Notes: generated by a model not told the origin, from the sequence alone. A stretch of 64,000 nucleotides of DNA from Dreissena polymorpha (GCF_020536995.1 NC_068359.1:89238353-89302352), one strand, 5' to 3'. Positions 46,601 through 60,688 are shown, counted from the first letter of the stretch. A program made the numbers and translations.

Positions 46601-49301
46601 ATGAAAGCAACACTCTTATGGATCGTGATTGTTTCTGCCGTCGTTTCTCTGACGATAGCTGAAAAGAGTAAGTGTGACATTATGTAGAATCTTCCTTAAT
46701 AACGCATGAATATCACATGAGCATCACTCGATTTATAATGAATAACTGAGCCATTTAAATACATAGTATGACATGTTTCAAGCTGCTATATCGCAGCCTT
46801 ACATTTTCCTATTCCGTGATTGTTACTTGTACTGTTGTTTTACAAGTTCAGATACAGTTAAGGGATAAAGCAATAAAACACTATACCGTTATTATTATTA
46901 ATATTACGTTATTCCACCAAAGTTGAGACCGGCTTAGCTAATTATCTATTTAATTTTGCATATTAATTTAAAAACAAATTAAACGTATTATAAAACATCT
47001 TCCAAATGCCTTGTTTGTTCCAATCAATTATACGATTTGATGAATAGATTGAAATGTGCACAATAAAATCAAATATATTAATATATCAACAAGAGGAAAT
47101 GTAAAAAAATATTGTTACTTCATACACTTGATTATAATGATATTGCGTCTGTATATCACAGTTGATAATGTGCAGGGCTTAGTATGAACAACTGGCAAAT
47201 ATACACTAAAAATGCGTCGTACAGTTAAGCCGACATTAACAGGTGCACCTGTAGCTATGCTTTGATTAGTTGCACGTTAATGGGTGGATGTGAGGGAGTT
47301 CAGTTGATAAGAAATTAAAAAGATTTAAAAGATACGTTGTTCAAAGGCGATTTGTAAGATTATACATTTGACATACAAATACATATACAAATGACGACAT
47401 TTGTAAAAAAAAGAATGATAGTCATTTTCAAATAAATCATATGTTTGGAAAAAAGGTACGTTGAAACGCTTTGAATCGAAACAGTAGTGTTGTAGAAAGA
47501 ATCAGGCAATTCATAAATGAACGCGGTTCGAAAGCAAAAGTTAACGGGAACGTCCAGATTTAAGCATCATGTCAAGAAAATTGTTTATTTATCAACTATA
47601 ATAAATTCACGTATACTAGTGATGAACAATTGTCAACATTTTATTTCTTAGTGTATATTTAAGAACGTTAACAATGTATATATGACACACAAGAACAGAA
47701 GCAATACAACCCATCAGCCAAAGATAACCTGCATACTGACAACAAGATTGTTTCGCAATTGCAAGTTTTCATGTGTGTAAGCTAAACATATAAGTAGCAA
47801 CTTAAGTTCCACTATCACCGTTATTTATTTTTTCCAACATTTTTACAATCTATACCGTAATTCATCATGTCAATTACTTAAAAAGAGTAATACTGAATTT
47901 TTGTTGAAGAGGAACCGAGCCTAGACGTTTGTATTTGTTTGGTTAGATTGACACGTGTATGCAATTAACTACCTTTTTTAACACAGGTTCTGAGCATAAT
48001 CGGTGCAGGTTATCACTGCAAATATACGATTTCGTTATTGATGACAAGTATGCAGCTACGAAATAAGTATCCTAATTGTTTCATGGACATGAGTTTTTGT
48101 GAAAACAAATTAACTACGAATACAGAATTGTGGAACTTAAACTAAAAGAACATACTTAAATAAGTAAATTGTTTTTAGTATTGTCCGTTTTCATTTCTTG
48201 TTTAAGTCGGATACTTTTCCTGTACAATTCGTTTTAGTTCAGCTCCTTGGTATATGGAGACTTCATTCAATGGAATCATTTTATCAATCGCATATAACGA
48301 TAATCAATTATAACTAATCTTTAGTTTCTACATAATAATGTTGGTTTGTAGTTATTGTATTTAAGCCAGAGTATATACAAGAAGCTTGTCATTATCTGTT
48401 CGAAGTCGCTGAGTTTTGATGCGCGAATGTTCTTAGTTTTTAAACTATCACTAGTATGAAGCGACTAAAATGATGCGAAAGAAAATCATTATCATGGAGA
48501 CGCACTTGAGTTAAATTATTCGCATGTTGGTAATAATGGTTGCCACTCTTTTACTCCTATTCATATTTTGTGTTTTACGTACAAATTTGTACTGTATAGT
48601 TCATTTGGTCACTAATTTGCGATATACGACCTTAGATTTTTATACTCTTCGCTTTCAACGTTATGGTTCAGGAATTGCTTTCTTTTCAATTTTGAATTAA
48701 AAGTTTGTATTCTTCGCATGTTTTGCGTTTTGAATTGTGCAATGAGCGTCATAAGTAATTGTTCTTAAAAAAAGGAGTTGTGGATTGGTTCATTCGTTCG
48801 ATGTCTCTGGTTTACATGATACATGCAGCTTTATGCATAAGTAATTTAGACGTGTATGCATTTAATAGAATTGGAGGTGATGTCATATGATTGTATTAAA
48901 ACAACTAGCTAATTTGAAACATTACAAATATGAATATGGACACTTTTCAGTTTATAACATTTGTTAAGAAATAAATGTTTCTGCCCGTCGAAGTTTATGT
49001 TAAGGCAAGTAACACAAATCAGTATAAACATAAACACTTCGAGTATTCGTATGCCTGAATGTCATTGAGGGATTAAAACTTATTAAACGCAATTCAAACT
49101 ATTTAACCAAACCCAGAATTAACGAATGTCTGCATGTTTTCAGAATGCGAGGCCAATGGCAAGTTATACGCCCCCGGCGAAGTTTTCATAGATTGGTTAG
49201 ATGACGTCTGCCAGGAATGTGCATGCGACCGATTCGGCCTAGCATCGCCTTGCATCAAAGTGCCAGAAAGCGTCATACGGTCATACTGCCCATCACTCTA
49301 A
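46601..49301 (+). CDS. Small secreted cysteine-rich protein, SVWC-like (two coding exons)
   Basis: Coding exons are 46601-46667 and 49144-49301, joined across a 2476 bp GT-AG intron (gtaagt ... gttttcag) that splits a Lys codon after its first base. The 74-residue product starts MKATLLWIVIVSAVVSLTIA, a clear signal peptide. The mature part begins near EKKCEANGKLYAPGEVF, continues DWLDDVCQECACDRFGLASP and ends CIKVPESVIRSYCPSL. Its six cysteines are spaced C-x20-C-x2-C-x-C-x8-C-x10-C. The CxxCxC core after a GxxYxxGE stretch is typical of a single von Willebrand C domain (SVWC) or the related microseminoprotein fold. Such small proteins are secreted signals or stress and immune effectors in arthropods and molluscs. 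Here function is inferred only from pattern. The start is fixed by the signal peptide and by the acceptor 40 bp upstream. A poly(A) signal follows 40 bp after the stop. The gene looks whole and has a dead relative at 38451-38599. Confidence 0.78.
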
Positions 49302-49341
49302 ACTGATCGTTGAGTGTATTACAGTAAAATATACCGTCTTT

Positions 49342-49347
49342 AATAAA
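49342..49347 (+). terminator. Poly(A) signal of the SVWC-like gene
   Basis: AATAAA, 40 bp after the TAA stop, gives a short 3' untranslated region and closes the gene. Confidence 0.7.
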
Positions 49348-49349
49348 CA

Positions 49350-50097
49350 AAAGAAGCAAGATACAGTTTTTTAGTGTACTTGATAACTGAAATGCGTGAC
49401 GACGTATAGTTGTTTACTATAATGACATTCATGGCGAATATAACATCGAATTTAATTTAAAAACTCGAGTTAAGTGGTTAATTTAAAATGCATTGGACTA
49501 AAACAATATAGTAAAAATAACTTCAAAATATTATTATAATGGAAAATAACCTTTACTGAGAGTGAACAATATAGATAACATACAATCAGTATGTGAAAAT
49601 TACTCAAATAATGCGTGAGGTTGGAAGGTTATAGATAAAGTAAACATTATCAGAGTCGAAAACGCTGTACTTAACTTTAATTTCTCTAGATAAAGTACCC
49701 TTCCAGAATAAAATGATTCTGAAAACGACTGACCAGTGACTGAAATTTTTGTTTTAATTTTACATTTTTGTCAAATTTGTTTAAGGGTTTACTTAACATA
49801 CAACAAACGTACGTTTATGATCGCATATATAAAAACAACTCGGTGTACTAAAAACGGAACAATATGAGCATTACGCTTGGTAATTGTTTCAAGAGTGACT
49901 ATCAGCCGAGTTCCTCCTGTTTGGTCGTATCCCTTGAAAGGTGGTGTGGACAAATGCAATGCTCATATCATCTTTTAACTTATTAAAGCAAATATCCTCC
50001 GTATACTTAAATTTGAACACTCTTACTTACTCTTACTTTGCTTTGTCCCAAACTAATGATCAAACGGGAAAGAGAAATGGAAACATTTTGCTTCGCA
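49350..50097. other. Non-coding stretch, no gene seen
   Basis: AT-rich spacer between the poly(A) signal and the duplicated segment. Confidence 0.5.
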
Positions 50098-52511
50098 TTG
50101 AATCCGAATAAAAATAACACAAATATAACAATGTAAGCGCTTCTTAAATAACAGATTAATATCACTAAAACGGGAGCATGTCGTCAATTTTTTAATACAA
50201 TATTAACACAAAATTAGCATGCATTATAGTGTTAACATATATAAACAAGAAAGTCGATATGAACAAAGATTGTTTACCAGTATAATGTTGGGAGAATAGC
50301 GTTCGAAGTTGATTTGCGTACAAACACATCATTAACCGTGTGCCTCGATAAAATATTTTAACCGAAATGGTACGACTTTTACAAAATGTATAAACCAAAG
50401 CAAGAGCTTTGGAACTTAGAGAATCACAGAAAAAATATTAACAAATATATATTCCCCTCCCAGATGCGTAATATAAACTAATTATGAAGAGTACCGATAA
50501 TAAATTTGATACTTTTAAGTACCGCAGAAAGGTTTACAGTTTATCCGGTTATTAAAGAGAATATCAAAGATTTAACACATATGGTGTTGTCCAATCTGTT
50601 TTAAGGGTGATCGTTTGAATAAGAATATTGCTTGATACATTTGATTACAAATAATATATGTAGGTTATCAGATTTACAGTTAATTGAAGATATAAAACAA
50701 TCACATTACAGGGAAAGGGTAACCACGAGGTGGGGGCGATTGTCAACCTAGGTTCATGCATTGAAACAACATAGTAAACGACCAATATATGATATTATAT
50801 AATTATATAATCATCTGGGTCTTGCGAACCGAGAAAAAAAAATTCAGTCATGTTGCTACTTTTTCATATAAACAATATGCAAACAATGATATTTCTCAGT
50901 TATACACTTGAGGCATGCTTTGAAGCAATTTGGTACAGGTAAACTACACGATCCAGAGAAGCAAATACATACGCTCTCTACATTGTAAATTGGGCAAAAG
51001 AGAGGTATTATTCATTTTCAACACTAACACACAAAAACGTACCGCCAGGGCGGGGACAATATTACGGACATTATTTGAACAAGCCTAAAAGTTGATCATT
51101 TTACGGTGTTGAAAACCAAATACCTAACATCAGTGCCTTGGAATGTCAACAAATACAATTTTTTAACCAACCAAACAACAATTTGGGCGAATTAACCAGC
51201 GTTGAACCCAGATACATAATTTGGGAATACTCTGTTAAGGAAAAACTACATTATGATTTATTCCAACATATAAATCTCTCAATATTTTGTGGAACATACT
51301 ACTTTGTTGTAGAGTCCACTATATATAAATAATGGAAACATGGTACCCTTATAGCGGAGCAAATTTTATCACTAGGACATTTTTTGAACCAACATATTAC
51401 AGGGCCACATTTCGATTTTACACATTAAAAACCTAACATCTAACAATGCAGTTTAAATTATGATTTATTTATTTGTTAGGCTAATGAAGTATTTCAAAAC
51501 CATACAACTGCTATGTCGATTTCGTCTTTTTTGTAACTGTGTCGTAATTTGGGAATCACATCTAGGCTCTCAGAATTGAAGCGTTTTGTTTATTGCCACA
51601 AACAATGGAAAAAAGATACATCAAATCGATGCCAATTTTGAACCAATGGCATTTCTTGACCACACTGGTTCAGGTCCACTATTTGATGTAGCATACAAAA
51701 TTAGAAAGCTTTCGGTTTATAAAACGATGATGTTTAAAAGTTATTTTTTATGAAAGTGCGTATTAATCACGTGTCAAAATAATACAATCAGTTCTGATTG
51801 AGGGAACATGTATTAAAACAAAGTTATAAAGGGCCACAATTCGATAAACCACACCAAATATTAAACATCTGTTGTATGGTATCATAGAATAATATTTATG
51901 AAAATCTCTTATATCTATTTTAGCTCCGACGACATACACAAACATCGTAACGAAATAACAGGAACAGCTTAAAATAAGTTCATTTAAGGTTCTTTCATGT
52001 AATGTTTAATAACATTTTATCAACAGTTTAGGAGATGTCATTTAAAAGTTCACCAGAACGCATATTGCACGACTCACGACGCAAGACGATTGAAAAGCGA
52101 TTCGAAAAGCTCATGTGCGATGTGCATGCAAGACCTCAATAATTGCAATTATTGCCATCTTATGGATTTAAATATGTAACCATGTATTTAAACATGTTGT
52201 TTTAATCTTACATATAGTCTATGTACGTTACCCAAGACCACATATTGTTAAATCACCTGAGCAAAATTATAATATTGTGCAGTTTCAACCAATAGCGGAT
52301 TCGTAAAATGAAATTGCGCCGTTAATGGGTAAATTTTAAGCACGCCAGAATACAATTTGCTTCGCGGTAACGGAGCGTTAGGTTACATTGGTTAAATATT
52401 GCATTAAACAAAATCGGCAATTCGTTTTTTCATTTTAATCGGGATAACATTATAAGGCGCTTTAAACCACCAAGCCATTTTACTATCAAGAACATTTGTT
52501 TTAGCTGCTCA
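50098..52511 (+). repeat. Diverged 2.4 kb duplication, copy B
   Basis: Partner of 25983-28200, in the same orientation. Matching anchors are taacacaaatataacaatgt (about 50116), cattaaccgtgtgcctcgat (about 50331), gaagatataaaacaatcaca (about 50685), agctccgacgacatacacaa (about 51923) and ttttaatcgggataacat (about 52435). It is about 200 bp longer than copy A through indels. No shared open frame, so a repeat or old segmental duplication is more likely than a gene. Confidence 0.8.
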
Positions 52512-53225
52512 TATATAAGCAATACCTTCATACAAAATTGTTAAAGGTATTCCCAATCCAAGTCTTTGTTTAACCAGTTCCTACCATCGCCGGACCAGTT
52601 GTGATTCTAGAGGCATATTTTGAACAAAATGTTATAGAGAAACACAAATCGATGCTTCACGAGAACCATGGGACTTGCGGTTTTATGCAAGAATGCGTTT
52701 AAAGGTTAACCAATGTGGGGGGGGGGGGGAGGGCATAATTCTAACAATCTTGGTTGATGACCACTCGTCGATGTTACGAACATATACCAAACCTATTGGT
52801 TGTGAGGATTCAGTGGCGGGACGAATTTTTATCCCCAGCGGCATGATTCCATCATACTAGTTTCACAACGGCATGTTACATAATCTTTGAGCCTTGCTGT
52901 TGCAGAGAACGACAGTTTAACTATGTGCATATAAATGAAACAAATACCTCTAAGTCGGGGCTAGATATTAGCCCAATTGACATTATTTCAAGACATGCAG
53001 TGGACAAGGCTAGATACAAAATAGGAAATCTCTACGCATTAACGTTTCAGAGTAGACGATTTTAAAAATGTGTACTGTAGACACATAAGACCAAAAAGAA
53101 ATATCCTGGCCGGGTCCACTTTTGACACCATAGGTCATGCATTTAACAATATTGGTAGGTGACTATTATGGGGTTTTAAATGCCAAATGTTTAACCTTTG
53201 GAGAATATGTCTTATGTGCTATTTA
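52512..53225. other. Non-coding stretch with a G run
   Basis: Contains an 11-12 bp G run near 52713. The segment from about 52540 to 52900 is less AT-rich than the surroundings and may be decayed repeat sequence. The 61-codon frame through it is low in complexity around the G run and not called. Confidence 0.4.
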
Positions 53226-53696
53226 ACTTTAACGATCAGACCAGAAGCCGAGGACAAATGTCCGTACAGTGAAGGTGAAGGAGGCAGTGCAAAGTATGAA
53301 AGCAGGAAAAATTGCCGGATTGGACAACGTTCCTTAGGAAATAATTTCTCAATGATGAAAGGCAATTACTGCAATAATGACGGCACTATGCAATAAGAAC
53401 TGGGAGGAGAAGCGGTCGCCCCGTCTCTGCTCACCCTCTACCGAAACAAGGAAGCTTTGCGAGAATTACCGCGCCATCAGTCTTACCTTTTCCTTGAAAT
53501 GATAATGCAAGACCCACCCTCAGACCACCCCACCTTGATATCTATCGGTAGAAGACTCATCTCTGCCTTGAGATTCGCTGATGACATAGACTTCAAGGGT
53601 GACTTCATAAGTGAACTCCAAGACCTCACTAAAATACTCAATGCACGGCCGTTAATCATGGGCGCCACCTCTATTTTGCGATGCATTAATAAATGA
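53226..53696 (+). mobile_element. LINE reverse transcriptase relic with internal deletion
   Basis: Three pieces of a LINE reverse transcriptase lie in order. First comes VKEAVQSMKAGKIAGLDNVP (53272-53331, then a stop). Next is ALCNKNWEE ... RKLCENYRAISLT, with the NYR.ISL box, near 53386-53488. Last is FLEMIMQDPPSDHPTLISIG then LISALRFADDIDF, with the catalytic FADD box, near 53491-53590. The pieces lie in different frames. The part normally found between NYRxISL and the LEMIMQ block is missing, so several hundred bases have been deleted. The endonuclease and 3' end are absent. Confidence 0.75.
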
Positions 53697-54854
53697 ACCA
53701 ATGCTACTTCCAAGAAGGCGCTAAGGACTAAGATCAGAACTGTTTGACATTTAACGGACAGTTCTTCAGTGGGAATAAGTTTTATATCGTTTTACAACTT
53801 ATTTCGTATTGTTTAAAAAAATTAATTCATCCACATATGTACATACACATACAATCACAAACCAATTGGGAACATGAGGACATTTATGAGTTGTGGCATG
53901 GTGGAGTTTTATAAAGCAAATCGACATCTGTTGCCTGTGTGACGAGTACATTTCCACCCGATTAATTCGCGTTAGACATCAACGATTGCGATTCACATAT
54001 ACAAATTGCAAAATTTTATGGGGGCTAACTTTCGTTAAGTTGCAATTTGTAACAAATCTTTTGAAAACGGCTATAAAACTTTTTCTGAAAATTTAAATGT
54101 TTATGAACTAGAACGTTATCTACACGTTTACATATGTTAAATATCTGTGAACAATTTATATTTTTGTGTTGCGGTGTTAATTATTTTTTCTGGGTAACAG
54201 CTCACCACAATCTTGTTAGATAGAACAAATAACCCAGTTACGCTTTAACTCAATAAATAAAGACAATATTATTGCGTTTAAATCTCATATTACATATCTA
54301 TACTGTAAAAAGTAATACATTTGATTTGAGGGCGGGTCGTTTTCGTATCTGACGGGTAATTATGAATGCATCGGTGTTACGGTCGATTGTTCATACCTGG
54401 AGAGTATAGGATCATAAGACTTCACTTGAACAAATAGGCGAACACTTTCAGTCTAAATCTACGGTAATGTTTTAAAATACAGCCACACATAACACAATAA
54501 TTGATAATAAATATAATTTAATGTAAACCTCCATTTAAATAATATGATACATTATTACTATTTACTATTTGCATTCCTTGTATGTGTTTTTGAATTTACA
54601 TTTATCGTGCAAGGACTTGTTTATAATATAAAGGGCTTGACCCGAATGACTCAAACACTGAAATAACATATTCTTTTCACCTGAGCACATTATGTTGAAG
54701 GTGAACAATTATATCATATCGAATTAACAAACCGATCCCAGGCATAAAGTCAGTATTTGGAAACCGATATACTTTGATTTTGCGTTCAGTCGGAACAGAA
54801 AAAGGAATTATGTTATTATTACGTTTAAACCTATTTATTTAAGTTCGATGTTAT
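53697..54854. other. Non-coding stretch, no gene seen
   Basis: AT-rich DNA without supported features. Confidence 0.45.
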
Positions 54855-55030
54855 AGAAAGCCTAAGGCTTATTTGAAACGCTTTCAAATCCGTTTCTTCG
54901 GACTAGAACAAGTATTTGGTATCTATGGGAAAGGTCTTAAAAGCGCTCCCACAATGGGGATCGAACCCGTGACCTCCCGGTCGTACCATATCCATTATGC
55001 CACGACGAACCTTATGCAAGCACGACTCTG
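54855..55030 (-). mobile_element. tRNA-derived SINE
   Basis: On the minus strand an A box tggcataatgg (55002-54992) and a B box ggttcgatcc (54967-54958) lie 24 bp apart inside a shortened tRNA-like head (cgtcgtggcataatggatat ... tcccc). The body follows as far as about 54855 and contains a tagaccatc-free block read as gttctagtccgaagaaacgg on the minus strand. The anticodon arm is too short and the acceptor ends do not pair, so it is not a working tRNA gene. Confidence 0.65.
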
Positions 55031-55358
55031 GTCATAGATGTTGTCTTTTTAAGAACGTATCCCAACATACGAGCGGGATTAATTGTTGTTAATTAACGTA
55101 ATGTATGTACTGCTTTATTATTGTTTATACGGAATATACATTATTTAAATGTACCGTTTCAAACAAAAACATTTGGTCTTTAACAGTATAAGGTTAGTTG
55201 TTTGCTCTTTTGTCCGTGTAACCAAATACATAACGTAAATTAAGTGATACGTCAACGATGCATGGAATGAAATATTGTAAATATAACGGTATTATTTTGA
55301 CGTCATGACATTTTTATTTTTGTCAACGTTTAGTCATTGTTTTACGTCTAGTTTTTAC
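55031..55358. other. Non-coding spacer
   Basis: No feature recognised between the SINE and the tetranucleotide array. Confidence 0.5.
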
Positions 55359-55826
<468 letters not shown>

Positions 55827-58636
55827 GCCTTGTTGCTACCCCTATCTGATGTTTTCCTCTTTATACACATTTCAATATTTACACAATTTATAATGATTTA
55901 TACCGTCAAATAAATAAATTAATAGTTAATTTCCTTATCACCTTCCCCAAATTAAGACTTCATTGATTTTTATTCAAATTGTTGTTGTGTGAACTATTTT
56001 TGTTAACTATATTGCCATAATATATGTTTCAGGTTTCATGTTTCATGTGACATTTGCACCAAAATAACGATATGTTCTGTTCTGTTCATCACATAATGCA
56101 GTTATATTAAAAAATACAAATACAAATAAGCACAATATGTGGCAAGAACACGGTTGCTCTATTGAGGGATGATGAATTCTATTAAACAGTATTATCTAGG
56201 ATCGTTTTTGTTATAACAAAAGCTTCTTAAATATATCTACATACGTTTAAAATTGTTTTATATATCACATGAAAAAAACAACCTGTGGACTTTATGCACA
56301 TATGGATTAATATAAAATATACGGCTAATATAATTTTTCTTAAATCAATGTAACAGCGGCGTGTGCATATAATATGGTATTCGTCTTCTAAAACAACGGA
56401 ATTACAACATAAACAATAGCGCTTATTTCGTGGACTTTGGTACTGAGTATATATATGCCAGTTTGGATTCTCAACTGGTGTCTGCAGAGACTCTTAATCA
56501 ACAAAACTAGACGCAAACGTCTTGGAGGTAAATCTGAATATTTTGTGTATCAAAAAGAGAATTTATCAACTGTATACATGTCTTATAAAGTACTGTTATT
56601 GATATTCCCATAACACTCTTGTCTAAAATTGTCAAAATGGCTACATTTGAACCCTCAAACAAAACTATTTACGTGCACATCGTTTAAATTATCAAATACG
56701 TGCTTTACCAACCACATGTTGTTGGTTAAATTAAAACTTCCAGAATAATTCAACACCGTGGCTAAACACTTTATGTTATCAACAACGAAGATAGTATTAC
56801 CATTGTATGACAAATTCTCGTTATATTTTAATTTTCATCTTTTTCGAAAAATCACTATTTCAGTGTTTGCAGTTTTAACATTCAACCCCAAGCATTGCAG
56901 TATATATATTATTTATTAATATGTGATTGGAATCCGGCATGTTACTTGTTTAAAATAGCCATTTTATCAGTGAATAGTTTATATATTTTGACACGTCACA
57001 ATCCATTTCAACGCAAATCCATACACCATGATTGAAATACTTGTAATTTGGGGACAGATCATTTTTTATTTGCTAAATAGTCGGTAATTGTTGAGTCATG
57101 TTGCAACGGCTACTGCACCACCTACATTAAGATCGGCTCAATTAGCATACAGTTTTAAGAACGAGTGAAGGAGAACAAATTTCTCTTGTATATACATATG
57201 TCTAAATTCTCAAAAAGGTTTTAATTGTGCGTCTACCATGGAATGTTATATGATTTGCATACACATTTATAGTTTTGTTTTGTTTTGTTTTGCGCTCGTT
57301 GGTTTGCTTGTTGAATATAAACATCATTTCCGTCAAGTATATCATCACTATATATACCAAGTTAAAACAATATGGGCGTTCTCATTTGTGAAGTTAAGAC
57401 ATTGCGATGCTCTTATTATTGAGTTTGGTCTAAGCAGCAGATTCATTGACATTCCTTGTAAATTAATAATTTGATCTCAATTTTCAGAAAACATCCCATA
57501 CCATTTAATTTATCATGCAGACCGTGTGAGCTACGTCGATTGTTAATGATCGATACAATTTATTTGCATTGTTTACTTCAAAAAATGCAAGTCTGATTTA
57601 ATTAAACGCCGCAAAAAAGAACGAAATTGTTATTTGCTTTCTCGTTCAACATACTAGCAATAACAAAAGATTATAGTAGTTCAGTGTATTTGCATATCTC
57701 GTTAAAGTCATTACTTTCTTTGTATTATTAATACTCCATTTTGCAAATAGAGCTTTCGTTCTTCGTTTTTTTGCCTTGTTTCCGTGTCAATATTGCATGG
57801 GCTATTAATAAACGTTAACCTTACCATCGAGTATAAGTAATTAAGTGATGTAGTATACTTAATTTAAGTGATTTATTTAACGGATTCTGTGCACGTGTAT
57901 TTGATTATTTTTCGGAAATAGGTTTCACCGTTTTTGTTCATAGTGCTTTTATCATGACCTCTGAAAGAAATACGTGACCGAAACAAGAAGCAAATGCTGA
58001 GGACAAGCGACGTTTATTCACAGCAAATGTATGCCGACTAAGACATGGTAAATATACATAAATGAGTGTTTTTAGCATCACTACGATGCCATAATTTATC
58101 TGGTTAATTCAAAGATTAATGTTTGCATTTGAAGAAGACAAAGTGTGGAATTGATTTAATTTTAAACAATTTATCCGGGTTTCCTCTTTACCTTTTTTCT
58201 CATATTATACAAATTTAATATTTTATATGACCTCGTTTCGAATGTCGTCTTTTCAACACGCAAACAATGAAAAATGTACTGTGTTGGCGTTTTTTCCCCC
58301 GCTGAACCATTGAAACATCTATATAAACAACACTTTTGTAAAAGAATGTACTTGAAACATAAGTATTTCGCACTTTAATCGAAACATGATAGTAGTTTAA
58401 TACTATTGTCTATTGTTCGGTGTATAATGAAACTGAGCATGGTTTCGGTTGAAATAATGGCTTTAAAGTTAAAATGGGAAACTGAAGGAGCGTGTGTCTA
58501 TCGACTGACTTATTTTCGCTTAATGATTCATTATGCTTGACAATATCATATTAATCATAACTGACAAACTGCTAACCAGATACTTCAAAGTAAATGGCGA
58601 ACATGTTTTCGATGATGTGATTGCCACCCTCGTAAC
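55827..58636. other. Non-coding stretch with one possible promoter
   Basis: No coding exon recognised. The pair of signals at 56449-56529 is listed separately. An ISRE-like gggaaactgaagg lies near 58475. Confidence 0.4.
56449..56529 (+). promoter_or_regulatory. Possible TATA promoter and first exon
   Basis: TATATATA (56449-56456) is followed 70 bp later by a splice donor CTTGGAG / gtaaat (56528), with no ATG between. The layout copies that of the SVWC-like gene (TATA, about 45 bp non-coding exon, strong donor). I could not find a convincing coding exon downstream, so this may be chance. Confidence 0.25.
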
Positions 58637-58643
58637 CATCATT

Positions 58644-58735
<92 letters not shown>

Positions 58736-58980
58736 CATCATCATCATATTATTGTTATTATTATTATTATTCATCTTCTTCTTCTTCATCATCATAATCA
58801 TCATCATTTTCATCATCAAAAAAATAATCATCATCGACAACATCACCATCTTCAGTTTTACCCGTATAAGCAGCCTAGTCATCAACACCGTAATTGCCAT
58901 CACTATAATTATATAATTCTTAAAATCATCGTCGGCATCACCATTACCATCGTTAGCATCATCGCCAATATCATAACCAA
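58637..58980. repeat. CAT trinucleotide array
   Basis: Nearly pure (CAT)n at 58637-58748, then TTA, CTT and interrupted CAT units. Poly-Ile and poly-Met frames are artefacts. Confidence 0.97.
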
Positions 58981-59899
58981 CGGCTATTTGTGTAGTTTTA
59001 TATGCCTCTGTATAAAGTAAGAATATATCCTTTAAACTAGTAATTTCACGAAATTGCTGAACGATTCAGGTTTGTCGTGAAATAACTGTTTTAGTAAGAA
59101 CTTCATGAAATGCCTTTTTTCAGGTTCTTCGTGAAATTACTGAACATTGGAACACAAGTTAATAGAGTTTGACTAGAGGCCTTAAATATGATTCAAGAAT
59201 TGTGTGAAATGTCCTTGTTGTATTGTAACGAATACATATTTATATTGCTTTCTGTTCAAAAGTGAATTCAGTTGTAAACGTGATAATCACATGATGTAAA
59301 CACACATTGATTATTTTTTGTTGTTTCGTTTTTTTGAAATGTGTATATGATCTTATAGTAGGGTAGAAGTTCAAATAAATCGCCTCCCAATGTTTGATGT
59401 TTATTTATTTCCAAGAGTATAAATTCTTGTATATATGTAAATAGATATAACAGAATACAGAAACCTAAAAACACACACAAAATAACACAATTAACATATG
59501 CCACAACCTTCTAAACATAAATACATGTACAATATTTCAAAGTTGTTCAATTCATGTTCATTGCAGAAAATATATAATTGCAAAATACAAACAATAAAAA
59601 ACACACCAGGTTGGAAGAAAAAAACGCAGTCATATTAGATTGAAACAAGTATGTCTTTCGACAGCCTAGAAGCAAAGGAAAGCATGGCCAGTAAGTTTGC
59701 ACTGAATTGTACTAGGTTTTTGGAACTGACTAATAAAAATCTTGTATTACATAACAGTACATGGCTGGACGCACGCAGGCCAAGGGGCTGAATAACTCAA
59801 GAGATGTAAATGGACACATACAAGACAAGGGACGTACGCATTTTACATGAAAAATAAACACATATAGTAACACTTACCTATTCTACATAAATATTGACA

Positions 59900-60042
59900 T
59901 AACAGCCTCGTCATGAGAAAATGGGCTGTATGTCAAATGCGGCAGCGTAGCTCCTGACCAGGCTGCGGGGATGTGCAGGTCTGTATGGAGTTAATCTGCT
60001 CGCATATGGCATAAGACCCATTTTCGCATGACGCGGGTCATA
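59900..60042. repeat. gcgtcatgcgaaaatggg MITE, third copy
   Basis: The left end cctcgtcatgagaaaatggg is mirrored by cccattttcgcatgacgcgg on the right. The centre has gctcctgaccaggctgcggg. The right arm is the best preserved of the three copies. Confidence 0.85.
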
Positions 60043-60572
60043 TTGTTTTGTCTGTATGTGTGACTTTATAACAATAAAGATTGATGTCTTGGGCTACAAA
60101 AATGCATTACGTGTGATCAAGAAAGACATTTTTTAAACAATTTAGAAAGTTTATATTATTTGTAGATTTTACTTTCGTTCACTTACAAAGCTGCTTGCAA
60201 TACGATTTCATAACTAGTATATGATGGTAATCTTTCAGACTCATTATGGTGTGATAAACAACATGACTAATATTAATTACATTTTTTCCGCAAACCGTAA
60301 TTGTGGCAAACGACATACATGTTCTTTTTTCTGAACTAAATAATCTGTGGAATTTATAAAGGTATTTAACAAACATTTATTATACAAGGTAACGGTATAT
60401 AAAGGATACTTTACATGAGGCCTTTTAAGAAATTATTAGTTTTATTGCTTTTTTTCGAAATTTACTATCAAGTAAAACTATATTAAGAACATTCAAAACC
60501 ATACTCTATTTCAATCTATACTTAGAATAATAAGGCAAATATATTTTAGTGATTATTTATGCAGAGATTTTT

Positions 60573-60688
60573 GGAATGCGTATATCTGAATATCATGGCC
60601 TATCAAAGTTTGATTTCTTTTTGAACATTTGGAATGCGTATATCTAAATATCATGGCCTATGAAAGTATTATTTCTTCTTGAACATTT
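60573..60688. repeat. Tandem duplication, 58 bp unit
   Basis: Two adjacent units start ggaatgcgtatatct (60573 and 60631), contain aatatcatggcctat, and end ttgaacattt. They differ at only a few bases, so the duplication is recent compared with most repeats here. Confidence 0.85.

Noticed and set aside
54944-55012. A functional tRNA gene on the minus strand
   Set aside because: The anticodon arm is shortened and the ends do not pair. The A-B spacing of 24 bp fits a SINE head instead.
59651-59791. 46-codon frame beginning MSFDSLEAKESMASKFALNC
   Set aside because: Plausible composition but no recognised domain, promoter or poly(A) signal. It could be chance.
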